From: Bacteroidaceae bacterium
Lineage (GTDB): Bacteria > Bacteroidota > Bacteroidia > Bacteroidales > Bacteroidaceae
NCBI GenBank assembly: GCA_017525235.1
Contig: JAFXTC010000055.1
Span: forward strand, 1 to 39,032
DNA length: 39,032 bases
Direction of reading: 5' to 3'
Part shown: positions 14,712 through 22,808 of the stretch, in pieces
Position numbering within the stretch: position 1 is the first letter of the stretch
Layout: every line of letters starts with the position of its first letter
Notes under the pieces: model-generated
Told to the model about the DNA's origin: nothing
The model's database searches: none
The model's input: only the letters and a program-made list of their open reading frames with translations
Position numbers and translations under genes: made by a program

Positions 14712-16267
14712 AATTGACGAGTATATTTTCTATATAGTTCATCCCAACGGGTAACGGTAGCGCCAAAGAAGTCGCGTGTATAACCGTTCAGGAAGTCTTT
14801 CTTATCCTTATCGTTATCTATCGACTGCCACGTCTGCTCAACAAAAGGCAGTTCGCGTTTACCTTTGTCCAAGAAGTATTGTTGGGCTTTCTCCATAGCC
14901 TCACGACAGTTGGCCCATCTTACGGTAGCCAGTCGGTTAGCTTGGCGGAAATGCCAAAGGGCTGCATCGTCACGCAGACGGTGCTGGCCGCAGATGTTCA
15001 GCATCATAGGTAAGGTGGTATTGCCAGAGAAAATGGGAAAGCGAGGCGACTGACCAGGATTGTCGAGACAAATCCATGCTACGCCGCCAATCTCGTTTGG
15101 CAACCAAGAACGCAGTTGTATAATGGTACTGTATGCGCACCATGAAACGCTGACGGTGCGTATGTTCTGCATGGTTGAATCGTTGAGCAGTTTTCCGTAG
15201 AGCTTTATCTCATCGGGTCGCATCCATGGGTTGGTAATCATGCTCTTACCCTTTACCTCAGACTTGGCGGCAAGGCTGTCTATACGGCAGGAGAGGCTTT
15301 GGTCTGTTCCTTCGTAATAAGAAGCAAGAAGTTTGGCTACACGCTCCACGCTAACCAATGAATCGGGTTGCACACTTACGGGAAGCTCCTCCATATCAGC
15401 CGTAAATCCCTTTGATGGAGCCAACTGCTGCATGATGTATAATTCGCGAACCGAATAGTTCTTGGGTTCTTTAGAATAGTTTCCGCCACTGTATGCTTTC
15501 CAAAAAGAGAATTCCTCCTTACCGTCCCACAGTTTCATCTTACGGGCCACATCAAAAACATTCTCAGAAGCCATGAAATGATCAGGATCGCTGAGGTCGA
15601 TACGACCAATACGACTCACATTGGCGCTGACAGCAATCTCGTTATCTGGTATACGCTGAGCAGCCCATACTCCGCCAATCTTTTTAGGACCTTCGCCCTG
15701 AACCTCAAAGATCCAAACCTCGTTGGGATCGGCAATGGTCAGACATTCGCCCGAGTCGCCATACCCATATTTCTTTATCAGTTCGCCCATCAGACGGATG
15801 GCTTCGCGAGCTGTTGTGCAACGTTCCAAGGCAATACGCTCCAGTTCCTCTATCATAAACATACCGGCCTTGTTTTCCATCGTGTCGCGACCACCGTATG
15901 TTGTTTCGCCAATACCCAGCTGATGTTCATTTAGGCAAGGGTAGGCGGTGTTCAGATAGCGGTAGGTATGCTTCGCCTGTGGAATTTTTCCTTTTTCTTT
16001 GATACCGGTTTGGTCACCGGCATGTTCGGTATGCATGGTTCCTTCATATATGCTCATGAGGGTATCTTTGGGATAATCCTTCTCAGGAACGATATTCATC
16101 CAGGTGCGATACCAAGAGTCGCAGGTGTGGCTGGTAATCACGCTTCCATCCGTTGATGCTTTCTTACCCACCATGATGCTGGTGCAAGCATCTTTGTCGT
16201 AGCCTTCTGCCAGACTTCCAGTTGCAAGCAACAGTAACAGGAAGGTTATGGTTGTATTCTTTTTCAT
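14696..16267 (-). CDS. C69-family dipeptidase, exported
   Basis: 523 residues with a signal peptide (about 1-20). The mature N-terminus holds DACTSIMVGKKASTDGSVIT, in which Cys28 is the expected N-terminal nucleophile of this Ntn-hydrolase family (peptidase C69/U34, dipeptidase PepDA type). Further family features are the GIGETTYGGRD and GDSGECLTIADPNEVWIFE segments and the MITNPWMRPDE region. Such enzymes cleave dipeptides after removal of a short propeptide. It sits between the GH127 enzyme (19 bases) and the PL11 lyase (16-base overlap), which suggests that the operon also handles peptides, for example from plant cell wall glycoproteins. That link is an inference. Confidence 0.88.
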   Translation of the reverse strand: MKKNTTITFLLLLLATGSLAEGYDKDACTSIMVGKKASTDGSVITSHTCDSWYRTWMNIVPEKDYPKDTLMSIYEGTMHTEHAGDQTGIKEKGKIPQAKHTYRYLNTAYPCLNEHQLGIGETTYGGRDTMENKAGMFMIEELERIALERCTTAREAIRLMGELIKKYGYGDSGECLTIADPNEVWIFEVQGEGPKKIGGVWAAQRIPDNEIAVSANVSRIGRIDLSDPDHFMASENVFDVARKMKLWDGKEEFSFWKAYSGGNYSKEPKNYSVRELYIMQQLAPSKGFTADMEELPVSVQPDSLVSVERVAKLLASYYEGTDQSLSCRIDSLAAKSEVKGKSMITNPWMRPDEIKLYGKLLNDSTMQNIRTVSVSWCAYSTIIQLRSWLPNEIGGVAWICLDNPGQSPRFPIFSGNTTLPMMLNICGQHRLRDDAALWHFRQANRLATVRWANCREAMEKAQQYFLDKGKRELPFVEQTWQSIDNDKDKKDFLNGYTRDFFGATVTRWDELYRKYTRQLWSGF

Positions 16268-16286
16268 TCTCTTGCTACATTATCGG

Positions 16287-18254
16287 TTATTGAGAATTCT
16301 GGGGCAACCAAACACGCATATTACCACGACCTCTGTGGCACCACGCATAGTAGGGGATGAGCGTTAGGCCTGAGTCCTCGGCTATAAGCGTTGTGATGGG
16401 TGTGCCTGCAATCTTGGTCTTGCCCGTTTTGAATTGTGTATCCGGACAGATGTGTGCATCATTAATATTTATGGTGTTATCAGGATGTTCAGCACAATAT
16501 ATCAATGGGCCGCGCTCAACGCAGAGCAAGCCACGGTCGGCTTCTACATTCTCGTTGGCACGAACAATGCGAGGCTCCATATCAAAGTGAATCTTCACCT
16601 TGTCGCCTTTCTTCCACTTACGACCCATGGCTAAATATCCGTCGGGCTCTATATTTGAGTTAAAATATAAAAATGGACGGTTATTTACGCTAACACTTGG
16701 AAGGCTGGACTGCTTTCCGTCGGCAAAAGTGTAGAGGTCGGAGGGAACGACTTGGTTGCGTGTCCAGCCGGGGATGCGAATCATGAGGATGAATTCGCCT
16801 GCTTGGTTCTCTTCTATTTTCAGCGTGACATCGCCTTTCCAAGGATATTCTGTTTCCTGGCTCAGTCTAACCTTCTTGCCGCCTACCTCTAGCGTAGATG
16901 TGTTCGTCAAGAAAAGATTCACGTAGACCCCAGGAGTTTCGTTAAAACGATTTTCTTTAACAGCATAGACATAACCGGGCAGAGAAGGAATGAAACGACA
17001 GATGTTGCTGGGGCAGCAGGCACAGCCGAACCAAGGCTGACGCTCGTGTTGGCCTTCGGATGCTAAGGGGTTGGGGTAGTAGAAACCATTGCCCTCCAAT
17101 GATACACCGCTGAGAAGCCCATTGTAGAGGGTACGCTCCAATACATCATAATATTTACCCTCGCCATGTAACAGGAACAGGCGGTGGTTTACATATACAT
17201 TACCAATAGCAGCGCAGGTCTCGCAGTAAGCTGTCATATTGGGTAATTCGTAGTTCTTGCCAAAGGCCTCGCCGTTTCCGGTTGCTCCAATACCGCCGGT
17301 GATATAGAGTTTCTTGGTGACAATATTGTCCCAAATGGCATCAATGGCCATGATGTAATCCTTGTCTCCCGTGAGGGCAGCCACATCTGCCATTCCTGCG
17401 TACATATAGGCGGCACGGACGGCGTGACCTACTGCTTCGTCTTGTTCCACAACGGGCTTGTGACTTTGTGAGTATTCTTGCTTAATTTTTGTCTTGCCAC
17501 GATAATCAAGCAGGAACTTGGCCTCGTCGAGATACTTCTTCTCGCCTGTAGCTAAATAGAGTCTTGCCAATGCCATCTCAGCAATCTGATGACCAGGCAC
17601 CACACATGCTTGCCCAGGATTGGGTCCTACTTCCTTACAAACCAAGTCGGCAAACCTGATGGCAATATCCAAAAACTTACGACTTCCTGTAGCTTGGTAA
17701 TGGGCAACGGCACTCTCTACCATGTGTCCGAGATTGTACAACTCGTGACTACCTTGCTCCTCGGCACTCCATCGTGTCATTCCCGACCATCCGTGAGGTT
17801 TCTGGGGATTCTGTGTACGAGCAGTATAGAGGTAGCCGTCGGGTTCCTGAGCCGATGCAATAATGTCGAGCACAGAGTCGATGTATGCGGCAAGTGCTTT
17901 GTCGGGATAGGTTTGCAGTATGTAGCTGGCACCCTCGATGGTTTTGTAGGGATCTGTATCGTCGAAGGGGAAGGTTCCTTCCTTTATGTCAAACACCTTG
18001 GAATGGTCTTTCATGTGCTCAGCTGCATTAGAGAAGTTGGTGTATCTTCCCGTCTCCTCGCACTTCGAGAAAGCCAGAGGGATGGTTACCTTACGACTTG
18101 CTTCCAGTCTCTGTCCCCAGAAGGTGCCAGGGGTTACTTTCACAGAGGTAAAGGGCACCGGGGTAATGGGATAACCCTGTTTGAGTTGAGAGTTGACAGG
18201 TAGCAAAGGAAATATGAATGCTACAAATAAAGTTAGGGTTGTTTTCATGTTCAA
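16287..18254 (-). CDS. GH127 beta-L-arabinofuranosidase
   Basis: 655 residues with a signal peptide (about 1-22). The (alpha/alpha)6 barrel carries the residues known from the GH127 enzyme HypBA1: AYCETC at 342-347 (acid/base-type Glu345 and zinc ligand Cys347) and CACCPSN at 411-417 (Cys413 and Cys414, one of them the nucleophile in this zinc-thiolate family). EEQGSHELYNLGHM (165-178) and GGIGATGNGEAFG (320-332) are further family features. The family removes beta-L-arabinofuranose from hydroxyproline-linked arabino-oligosaccharides and from some pectic side chains. No sorting tail, so probably periplasmic. Follows the phytase-like gene by 10 bases in unit 1. The N-terminal NSQLKQ is encoded by a short TTGAGTTGAGAGTTGACAGG stretch. 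Confidence 0.9.
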   Translation of the reverse strand: MNMKTTLTLFVAFIFPLLPVNSQLKQGYPITPVPFTSVKVTPGTFWGQRLEASRKVTIPLAFSKCEETGRYTNFSNAAEHMKDHSKVFDIKEGTFPFDDTDPYKTIEGASYILQTYPDKALAAYIDSVLDIIASAQEPDGYLYTARTQNPQKPHGWSGMTRWSAEEQGSHELYNLGHMVESAVAHYQATGSRKFLDIAIRFADLVCKEVGPNPGQACVVPGHQIAEMALARLYLATGEKKYLDEAKFLLDYRGKTKIKQEYSQSHKPVVEQDEAVGHAVRAAYMYAGMADVAALTGDKDYIMAIDAIWDNIVTKKLYITGGIGATGNGEAFGKNYELPNMTAYCETCAAIGNVYVNHRLFLLHGEGKYYDVLERTLYNGLLSGVSLEGNGFYYPNPLASEGQHERQPWFGCACCPSNICRFIPSLPGYVYAVKENRFNETPGVYVNLFLTNTSTLEVGGKKVRLSQETEYPWKGDVTLKIEENQAGEFILMIRIPGWTRNQVVPSDLYTFADGKQSSLPSVSVNNRPFLYFNSNIEPDGYLAMGRKWKKGDKVKIHFDMEPRIVRANENVEADRGLLCVERGPLIYCAEHPDNTININDAHICPDTQFKTGKTKIAGTPITTLIAEDSGLTLIPYYAWCHRGRGNMRVWLPQNSQ

Positions 18255-18264
18255 TTGTTTATAT

Positions 18265-19317
18265 TTATATATTTAAAATAGATACTCTGATATAATCCTT
18301 CAGGTGAAAAAGAGAATTTCCAGCTCGATTCTGTGAGTCGGCAATCATGAGAATTGTTTGTCGTCCGTCTGTCAGTTTTGGTCCTAGGCACATTCCTTCA
18401 TAGTTGGCAAAGTTCTTCTTGCCAAAGATACGGAAGCCTGTACTGAACTCGCATATCAATTTCTTGTGCAAAAAAACTGAGGAGTCCATCTCGGAAAGTG
18501 ATTGGCTAGTGCTTGTTATCGACTGATGTTGCTTAGGATTCACGTTATAAATACGTATGTTGCACTTTGCACGATTGTAGTGTTTGGGTATGTTAAACTC
18601 ACGTTCCATTACCAACAGTGTAGTATCGTTGACAGATAACAGCTCAGGCACGCCAAAGGCAAAATACCTGGACGATCCCTTGCTTTTAGGCGACTCTGTT
18701 TTATAGGCGTATTGTTGGAGCGGTTGTCTATTGGAGTTGAACGACTGAATGCGTAGCAGGGTTTGCGTTGGAGAAGCTGGAGTAGACGGTTCAGCCACAT
18801 CTGTTTTCAAACCTTGCTCTGTTGTTGTCCAAAATATTCCTGTATCGGTATTGTATGTTAGTGCTTCAAATCCATAATTGAAGAAGATGTTGTCGGCATT
18901 ATAGCAGGTGGGAACGGAAAGGCTTCTGCCTGTTGGTGTCCCTTCTTCTGAGAGTTCCAGAATCTGTTGATCATTCTCGGCACAGACAAAGAAACCTTGG
19001 CCAGGAACGTATACAATCCCTTCAGCATCACGTGCGTTGCCAGTAGTCTGAGCGTTGTAATGCTGAGCTATAAACTGCATCTTTTCTATATCACCGGAAG
19101 GAAGAAAAGAGATACTAACCTCGGTCCATCCGTCAGCACTCTGCTTATCACTGACGAGAGCATAACGGTCACCATCAATATGCGTAATGCCGCTATAGTT
19201 TCCTGCAGGAATGCCCCAACGCTTCATGTTGTGTTGCTTAAAAAGCGTAACCTCCTGAGCGTAAAGCATTGCAGGAAGAAGTAAGCCTAAGATTATGTTC
19301 AGGATTCTTCTCTTCAT
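18265..19317 (-). CDS. Esterase-like activity of phytase family protein
   Basis: 350 residues, signal peptide to about 20 (AMLYAQ). The body fits the 'esterase-like activity of phytase' family (PF13449), a beta-propeller: YSGITHIDGDRYALVSDK (41-58), RDAEGIVYVPGQGFFVCAENDQQI (about 95-118), FGFEALTYN-like NYGFEALTYNTDTG, and the closing NYEGMCLGPKLTDGRQTILMIADSQNRAG. The family is probably phosphodiesterase- or lactonase-like, but its substrates are largely unproven. Second gene of unit 1, with gaps of 18 bases before and 10 after, so co-transcribed with GH127 and the lyase. Likely periplasmic. Confidence 0.8.
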   Translation of the reverse strand: MKRRILNIILGLLLPAMLYAQEVTLFKQHNMKRWGIPAGNYSGITHIDGDRYALVSDKQSADGWTEVSISFLPSGDIEKMQFIAQHYNAQTTGNARDAEGIVYVPGQGFFVCAENDQQILELSEEGTPTGRSLSVPTCYNADNIFFNYGFEALTYNTDTGIFWTTTEQGLKTDVAEPSTPASPTQTLLRIQSFNSNRQPLQQYAYKTESPKSKGSSRYFAFGVPELLSVNDTTLLVMEREFNIPKHYNRAKCNIRIYNVNPKQHQSITSTSQSLSEMDSSVFLHKKLICEFSTGFRIFGKKNFANYEGMCLGPKLTDGRQTILMIADSQNRAGNSLFHLKDYIRVSILNI

Positions 19318-19335
19318 TTACACTCATTTATCTCT

Positions 19336-20625
19336 TTAATTCCCTTTCTGGTTTTCGTTTTGGTTTTCGTTATCGTTATGGTTATGGTTTTCGTTTGCTC
19401 TTGAAAAGTAAACGGTCTGTGTTTGTTTTTTGCCTGATTCATCTAATTCTACCATAACGAATTCTATCTTATTGCCAGTAGGATTAATGGTAGCACCATA
19501 AGATTCGGTGATATCTTTCTTTTTATTTTTTTCCTCCTCTTTTTGTTTGCACATCTCTTCAATTTCCTTTATGTAATCTTCAACCTCCTTTTCCTTGCCG
19601 GGTTTTGCCTTAATGTGGCTGTGGTCAATTTTATAGCTATGGTTGGGTTCCAAACTCATGCATAGAGAATCTCCCTCCAGTTGCCATGTTCCACAGGAGG
19701 TGGATATAATATCCATGCGCCCAATATATAAGGGATAAGAAAAATGGTTTATAAAAGTCTCTTTATATGTATGGTCTTCAAAGAACTCATAGCTGTTGTA
19801 TCTCGACTCTGTATTCCACGAAACCCATTTACCAATAAGTTCATTATCCTTAATATTGCGTCCTTTACGCTCGCAGTTCTTTACATATTCCTCCAATTCT
19901 TCGTCTGTAATACCAATGGTGAATTTACAAAGGTCGCTGTAGTGTTGAAGGCTTTCTGCGATATTGCTGAACGACGACTGTCTAAAGGAAGCATTATCCA
20001 GATAATACATTACCTCTTTATTTTCCATGTATTGCTTTAGCATTTCGGGTGCGTTATACCTTTGGTCTGAATGTTCCATAAGATACTGATAATAAATTTC
20101 ACTACTTATAGGTTTACGCCAGTAGGGTGATTTATTTATGACATCAAAGTATTCATGTCGTTCGGTATAAAAATCCTGTACAGCATCTATGAACACAGCG
20201 TTATCTATGTTCTTCCAGGATTCCTGACTGCTGAGGAATACTTTCTCGGTCGATTCATCAAATTTATAAAAACGGTCCTCGTTGCTGTCATCCGTTAAGT
20301 AATCTGATAAAGTCCAGATAGTATCCTCGTCAATTGAATCTATCATGTCATAATGTTCTATTATGTATCTTGCCATCTCATTTGCCAGCTCCTCCTCCTT
20401 GGCCAGAGCTTTTAAGAGCTCTATGGTATTATCCATATCGTGAATAACCATCATGGCTGTCTGGCGTCCAAGGGCCTTCTTGTTTTTCTCGTCGATGAAA
20501 TGAGCCGTTCCAAAGGTAAGCACAATAGATAGTGTTGTTGCTATAAAGGTCATCAGCAACTCCCTCAGCATAGAGCTCTTGATGAAGGTAAGTCGCAACT
20601 TGGGCATTCTGAATTTCACAATCAT
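19336..20625 (-). CDS. Membrane-anchored protein of unknown function
   Basis: 429 residues; not recognised as a characterised family. A basic N-terminus precedes one hydrophobic helix (about residues 21-44, LLMTFIATTLSIVLTFGTAHF), so the protein is anchored with its bulk outside the cytoplasm. The next 200 residues are acidic and helical. About 265-350 look like a small beta domain of the kind that senses or binds (IGKWVSWNTESRYNSYEFFEDHTY ... CGTWQLEGDSL, lipocalin-like wording). Then comes a Lys/Glu-rich helix, and the last 20 residues are an Asn/Glu/His repeat encoded by hexamers. It is the first gene of unit 1, directly behind a strong promoter. Confidence 0.6.
   Translation of the reverse strand: MIVKFRMPKLRLTFIKSSMLRELLMTFIATTLSIVLTFGTAHFIDEKNKKALGRQTAMMVIHDMDNTIELLKALAKEEELANEMARYIIEHYDMIDSIDEDTIWTLSDYLTDDSNEDRFYKFDESTEKVFLSSQESWKNIDNAVFIDAVQDFYTERHEYFDVINKSPYWRKPISSEIYYQYLMEHSDQRYNAPEMLKQYMENKEVMYYLDNASFRQSSFSNIAESLQHYSDLCKFTIGITDEELEEYVKNCERKGRNIKDNELIGKWVSWNTESRYNSYEFFEDHTYKETFINHFSYPLYIGRMDIISTSCGTWQLEGDSLCMSLEPNHSYKIDHSHIKAKPGKEKEVEDYIKEIEEMCKQKEEEKNKKKDITESYGATINPTGNKIEFVMVELDESGKKQTQTVYFSRANENHNHNDNENQNENQKGN
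19351..19398 (-). repeat. Eight tandem hexamers at the gene end
   Basis: Plus-strand units GTTTTC, GTTTTG, GTTTTC, GTTATC, GTTATG, GTTATG, GTTTTC, GTTTGC. The period of six keeps the frame, so each unit adds an Asn-X pair to the C-terminus (ANENHNHNDNENQNEN), and length changes would be harmless to the frame. Confidence 0.85.
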
Positions 20626-20656
20626 TGTTCAGTTCTGTTTATTTGCTTTTATGCCA

Positions 20657-20687
20657 CAAAGGTACGGATTTACGAGAATAATTCAAA
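20657..20687 (-). promoter_or_regulatory. Bacteroidetes promoter of unit 1
   Basis: On the minus strand, TTTG (plus-strand CAAA 20684-20687), 19 bases, then TACCTTTG (plus-strand 20657-20664). Expected start near 20650, about 25 bases before the ATG at 20625. No other consensus promoter is visible down to 9152, which supports a single unit of six genes. Confidence 0.8.
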
Positions 20688-20758
20688 AGGAAACGGCTAT
20701 TTTCATCTTTTGGCTTAGGAAATATGAATATCCCTGATGAAAGAATATAGTTGGTTTA

Positions 20759-20790
20759 TTTGGTGAATCTCTCGAAAACATGTAACTTCG
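20759..20790 (+). promoter_or_regulatory. Promoter of the methionine sulfoxide reductase gene
   Basis: TTTG at 20759-20762, 20 bases, TAACTTCG at 20783-20790 (one mismatch to TAnnTTTG). Expected start near 20797, about 42 bases before the ATG at 20839. It diverges from the unit 1 promoter, about 70 bases away. Confidence 0.65.
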
Positions 20791-20838
20791 CACCGAATTT
20801 TGAAGCTATTCTTAAAATGACAATCTAACATAACAGCA

Positions 20839-21288
20839 ATGACGAAAGAAGAGAAATACAAAGATATGGTGACTGGCATTAAGGCACTCATAGAGGGTGA
20901 GACGGATATGATTGCTGTTATGAGCAATGTGGCAGCAGAAATCCATCAGACTATGGGGTTCTGGTGGACGGGCTTCTATCGTGTGATAGGTGATGAACTG
21001 GTGCTAGGGCCATTTCAAGGTCCCATTGCCTGTATGCATATTGCTTACGGAAAAGGTGTCTGCGGCACAGCATGGAAGAAAGCAGAAACAATTATTGTTC
21101 CAGATGTGGAACAATTTCCTGGGCATATAGCTTGTAGCAGTCAGTCGCGCTCTGAGATTGTGGTTCCAGTCTTCTCGCATGAAGAAGAAAAGAAAGTGAT
21201 TGCGGTGCTCGACATTGACAGCGAGCACTTGGCAACTTTTGACGAAACAGACCGCAAATACTTGGAGGAAATCTGCGGCCTGCTTTAA
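20839..21288 (+). CDS. msrC: Free methionine-(R)-sulfoxide reductase (GAF domain)
   Basis: 149 residues, a single GAF domain. FWWTGFYRV (41-49), LVLGPFQGPIACMHIAYGKGVCGTAW (55-79) and FPGHIACSS (93-101) are the fRMsr signatures. The cysteines at 65, 75 and 99 have the same 10- and 24-residue spacing as Cys84/94/118 of E. coli MsrC, and IAVLDIDSEH is also conserved. It reduces free methionine-R-sulfoxide in the cytoplasm, using thioredoxin. Monocistronic from its own promoter. Its stop lies only nine bases from the stop of the convergent GH43 gene, with no terminator visible between. Confidence 0.93.
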   Translation: MTKEEKYKDMVTGIKALIEGETDMIAVMSNVAAEIHQTMGFWWTGFYRVIGDELVLGPFQGPIACMHIAYGKGVCGTAWKKAETIIVPDVEQFPGHIACSSQSRSEIVVPVFSHEEEKKVIAVLDIDSEHLATFDETDRKYLEEICGLL

Positions 21289-21297
21289 CTTTCACTT

Positions 21298-22758
21298 TCA
21301 GAAATGTTTGCGCTCTGTAAAGCGCCATTTAGAATTATCGCTCTTGAAATCGTAAGGCGCAAGGGTAGGGGTACTGTCTCCTGAAGAGTAGAGGCAGTAG
21401 GTGGTATTAAGCTCCTTCTTACCAGGTAGGCGCTTAGGCATAATACGATAGGTTCCGTCGGTGAGTTGTTCTATGCGCCATAGCTGTTCGTCAGCTCCAG
21501 AAAACTCTTCTGTGGTGGTGAGTTCTAAGTTTTCGGTGGCTGTGAGGGCGCGATTGGTGTTCTCGATAACAATCTTACAATAGGGGCCTCCCAAGAAACC
21601 TCCGCCCTCAGCATAAGGAGTAATAGCCCAACGCTGATGTGGACGGAACATATAATCGCTGCAACGGACTGCAATGTTACCTTTTGGCCATGTATCTTTA
21701 ACTTCTGCAAGTGTCTGGTTAGGTAAGGGCTTCACTGGTTCATCTGGATTGATACGCCAGAAGGCTTGTCTTTCCTGTTGTATGCGAACGAAATCGACAG
21801 TCAGTTCCAAGCTGTAACCTCTACGTTCCGAGAGAATAGCATAGCAGCCTTCCTTGAATCGTTCACCAGCCTCAGGCCATCCGTTTTTCCAAAGCAGAGG
21901 CCTGATGCCAAGCACACTCCGACCGCTTCGCTCGAAGTCGGCTTCGAAGTGGCACGACATAATTTCTACACCTTCATCAATAATGGTACGACCAAAGTGA
22001 CCAGGACCGCAAACACGGTCGCCAGCAGCAATCACCATTCGCCCGCCACCATGCAGCATATCGCGACCTACATTGTCTATATAAGGACCTTCTACATTAC
22101 GTGAGCGACCAACCACAATGTTATAGGTGGAGTTTACTCCATCGCAACACGTGCCATGTGTGCCCAACAGGTAATACCATCCGTCGCGCCAGATAAGATC
22201 AGTAGCCTCGCAGTCTATGGCAACGTCTTTTTCCTGATTGCCTTTAACACGTTCGCCTGTCTTAGGATCCAATTCAATGAGTCTGATGCTGCCAAAGTAA
22301 GTGCCGTAAGTAGTCCAAAGACGACCTGTTGTTGGGTCGAGTAGGAGACAAGGGTCAATGGCATCACAATCTTCCATGCCATCGCTTGATGCAACTTCAA
22401 CAGCTTGGGTATATTTGAAATCGGGTGATTGGGGGTCGAGCGTTTTATTCCACATAGTCAGGATACGACCGTTGTGACCTCCTCCCAGTCCACCACCTGT
22501 TGCACCATATATAATAAGGTATCGTTCGCCAATCTTCAATACATCTGGTGCAGCGCCGCCTCCTGGACGTTCAGCACCAGCGTGCCACGACCAGCCGTCT
22601 TCGCTGATGAGACCTCCACCTCCAGTACCAAAGGTATAATATTTGCCATCACATTCTGCAATGGTTGAGGGGTCGTGAATATAGGGCGCACCAACCTGGG
22701 CGAGACAAATTGAAAGTTGAAAATTGAGAATTGAAAATATCAAGAATAATCTTTTCAT
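21298..22758 (-). CDS. GH43 arabinanase-type enzyme, exported
   Basis: 486 residues with a signal peptide (about 1-21). The five-bladed propeller carries the GH43 acid triad: Asp29 (IHDPST, general base), Asp135 (CDAIDPCLLLD, pKa modulator) and Glu184 (DCEATDL, general acid). The pattern GGGGLISEDGWSW, YGTYFGSIRLIEL and the His-containing HGTCC resemble endo-1,5-alpha-L-arabinanase-type GH43 enzymes, so arabinan is the most likely substrate. The last about 150 residues form an extra beta domain (LTATENLELTTTEEFSGADEQLWRIEQL resembles a ricin-type module). Last gene of unit 2. Odd point: the hydrophobic core of its signal peptide (FSILNFQLSICL) is encoded by an AT minisatellite. Confidence 0.85.
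   Translation of the reverse strand: MKRLFLIFSILNFQLSICLAQVGAPYIHDPSTIAECDGKYYTFGTGGGGLISEDGWSWHAGAERPGGGAAPDVLKIGERYLIIYGATGGGLGGGHNGRILTMWNKTLDPQSPDFKYTQAVEVASSDGMEDCDAIDPCLLLDPTTGRLWTTYGTYFGSIRLIELDPKTGERVKGNQEKDVAIDCEATDLIWRDGWYYLLGTHGTCCDGVNSTYNIVVGRSRNVEGPYIDNVGRDMLHGGGRMVIAAGDRVCGPGHFGRTIIDEGVEIMSCHFEADFERSGRSVLGIRPLLWKNGWPEAGERFKEGCYAILSERRGYSLELTVDFVRIQQERQAFWRINPDEPVKPLPNQTLAEVKDTWPKGNIAVRCSDYMFRPHQRWAITPYAEGGGFLGGPYCKIVIENTNRALTATENLELTTTEEFSGADEQLWRIEQLTDGTYRIMPKRLPGKKELNTTYCLYSSGDSTPTLAPYDFKSDNSKWRFTERKHF
22707..22740. repeat. AATTGAAAGTTGA minisatellite in a signal peptide
   Basis: Four degenerate 8-10 base units (AATTGAAAG / TTGAAAATTGAG / AATTGAAAAT) encode residues about 7-18 of the GH43 precursor. 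Confidence 0.65.
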
Positions 22759-22778
22759 ATTTTTAATCTATACTAATA

Positions 22779-22808
22779 TCTAAAGCCTAAGGTCTAAAGT
22801 CTAAAGAA
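22779..22808. repeat. TCTAAAG minisatellite at a gene end
   Basis: Four TCTAAAG/CCTAAGG-type heptamers span the stop codon of the upstream GH43 gene, supplying its last residues (SLDFRP and stop) and the intergenic bases. Confidence 0.65.
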
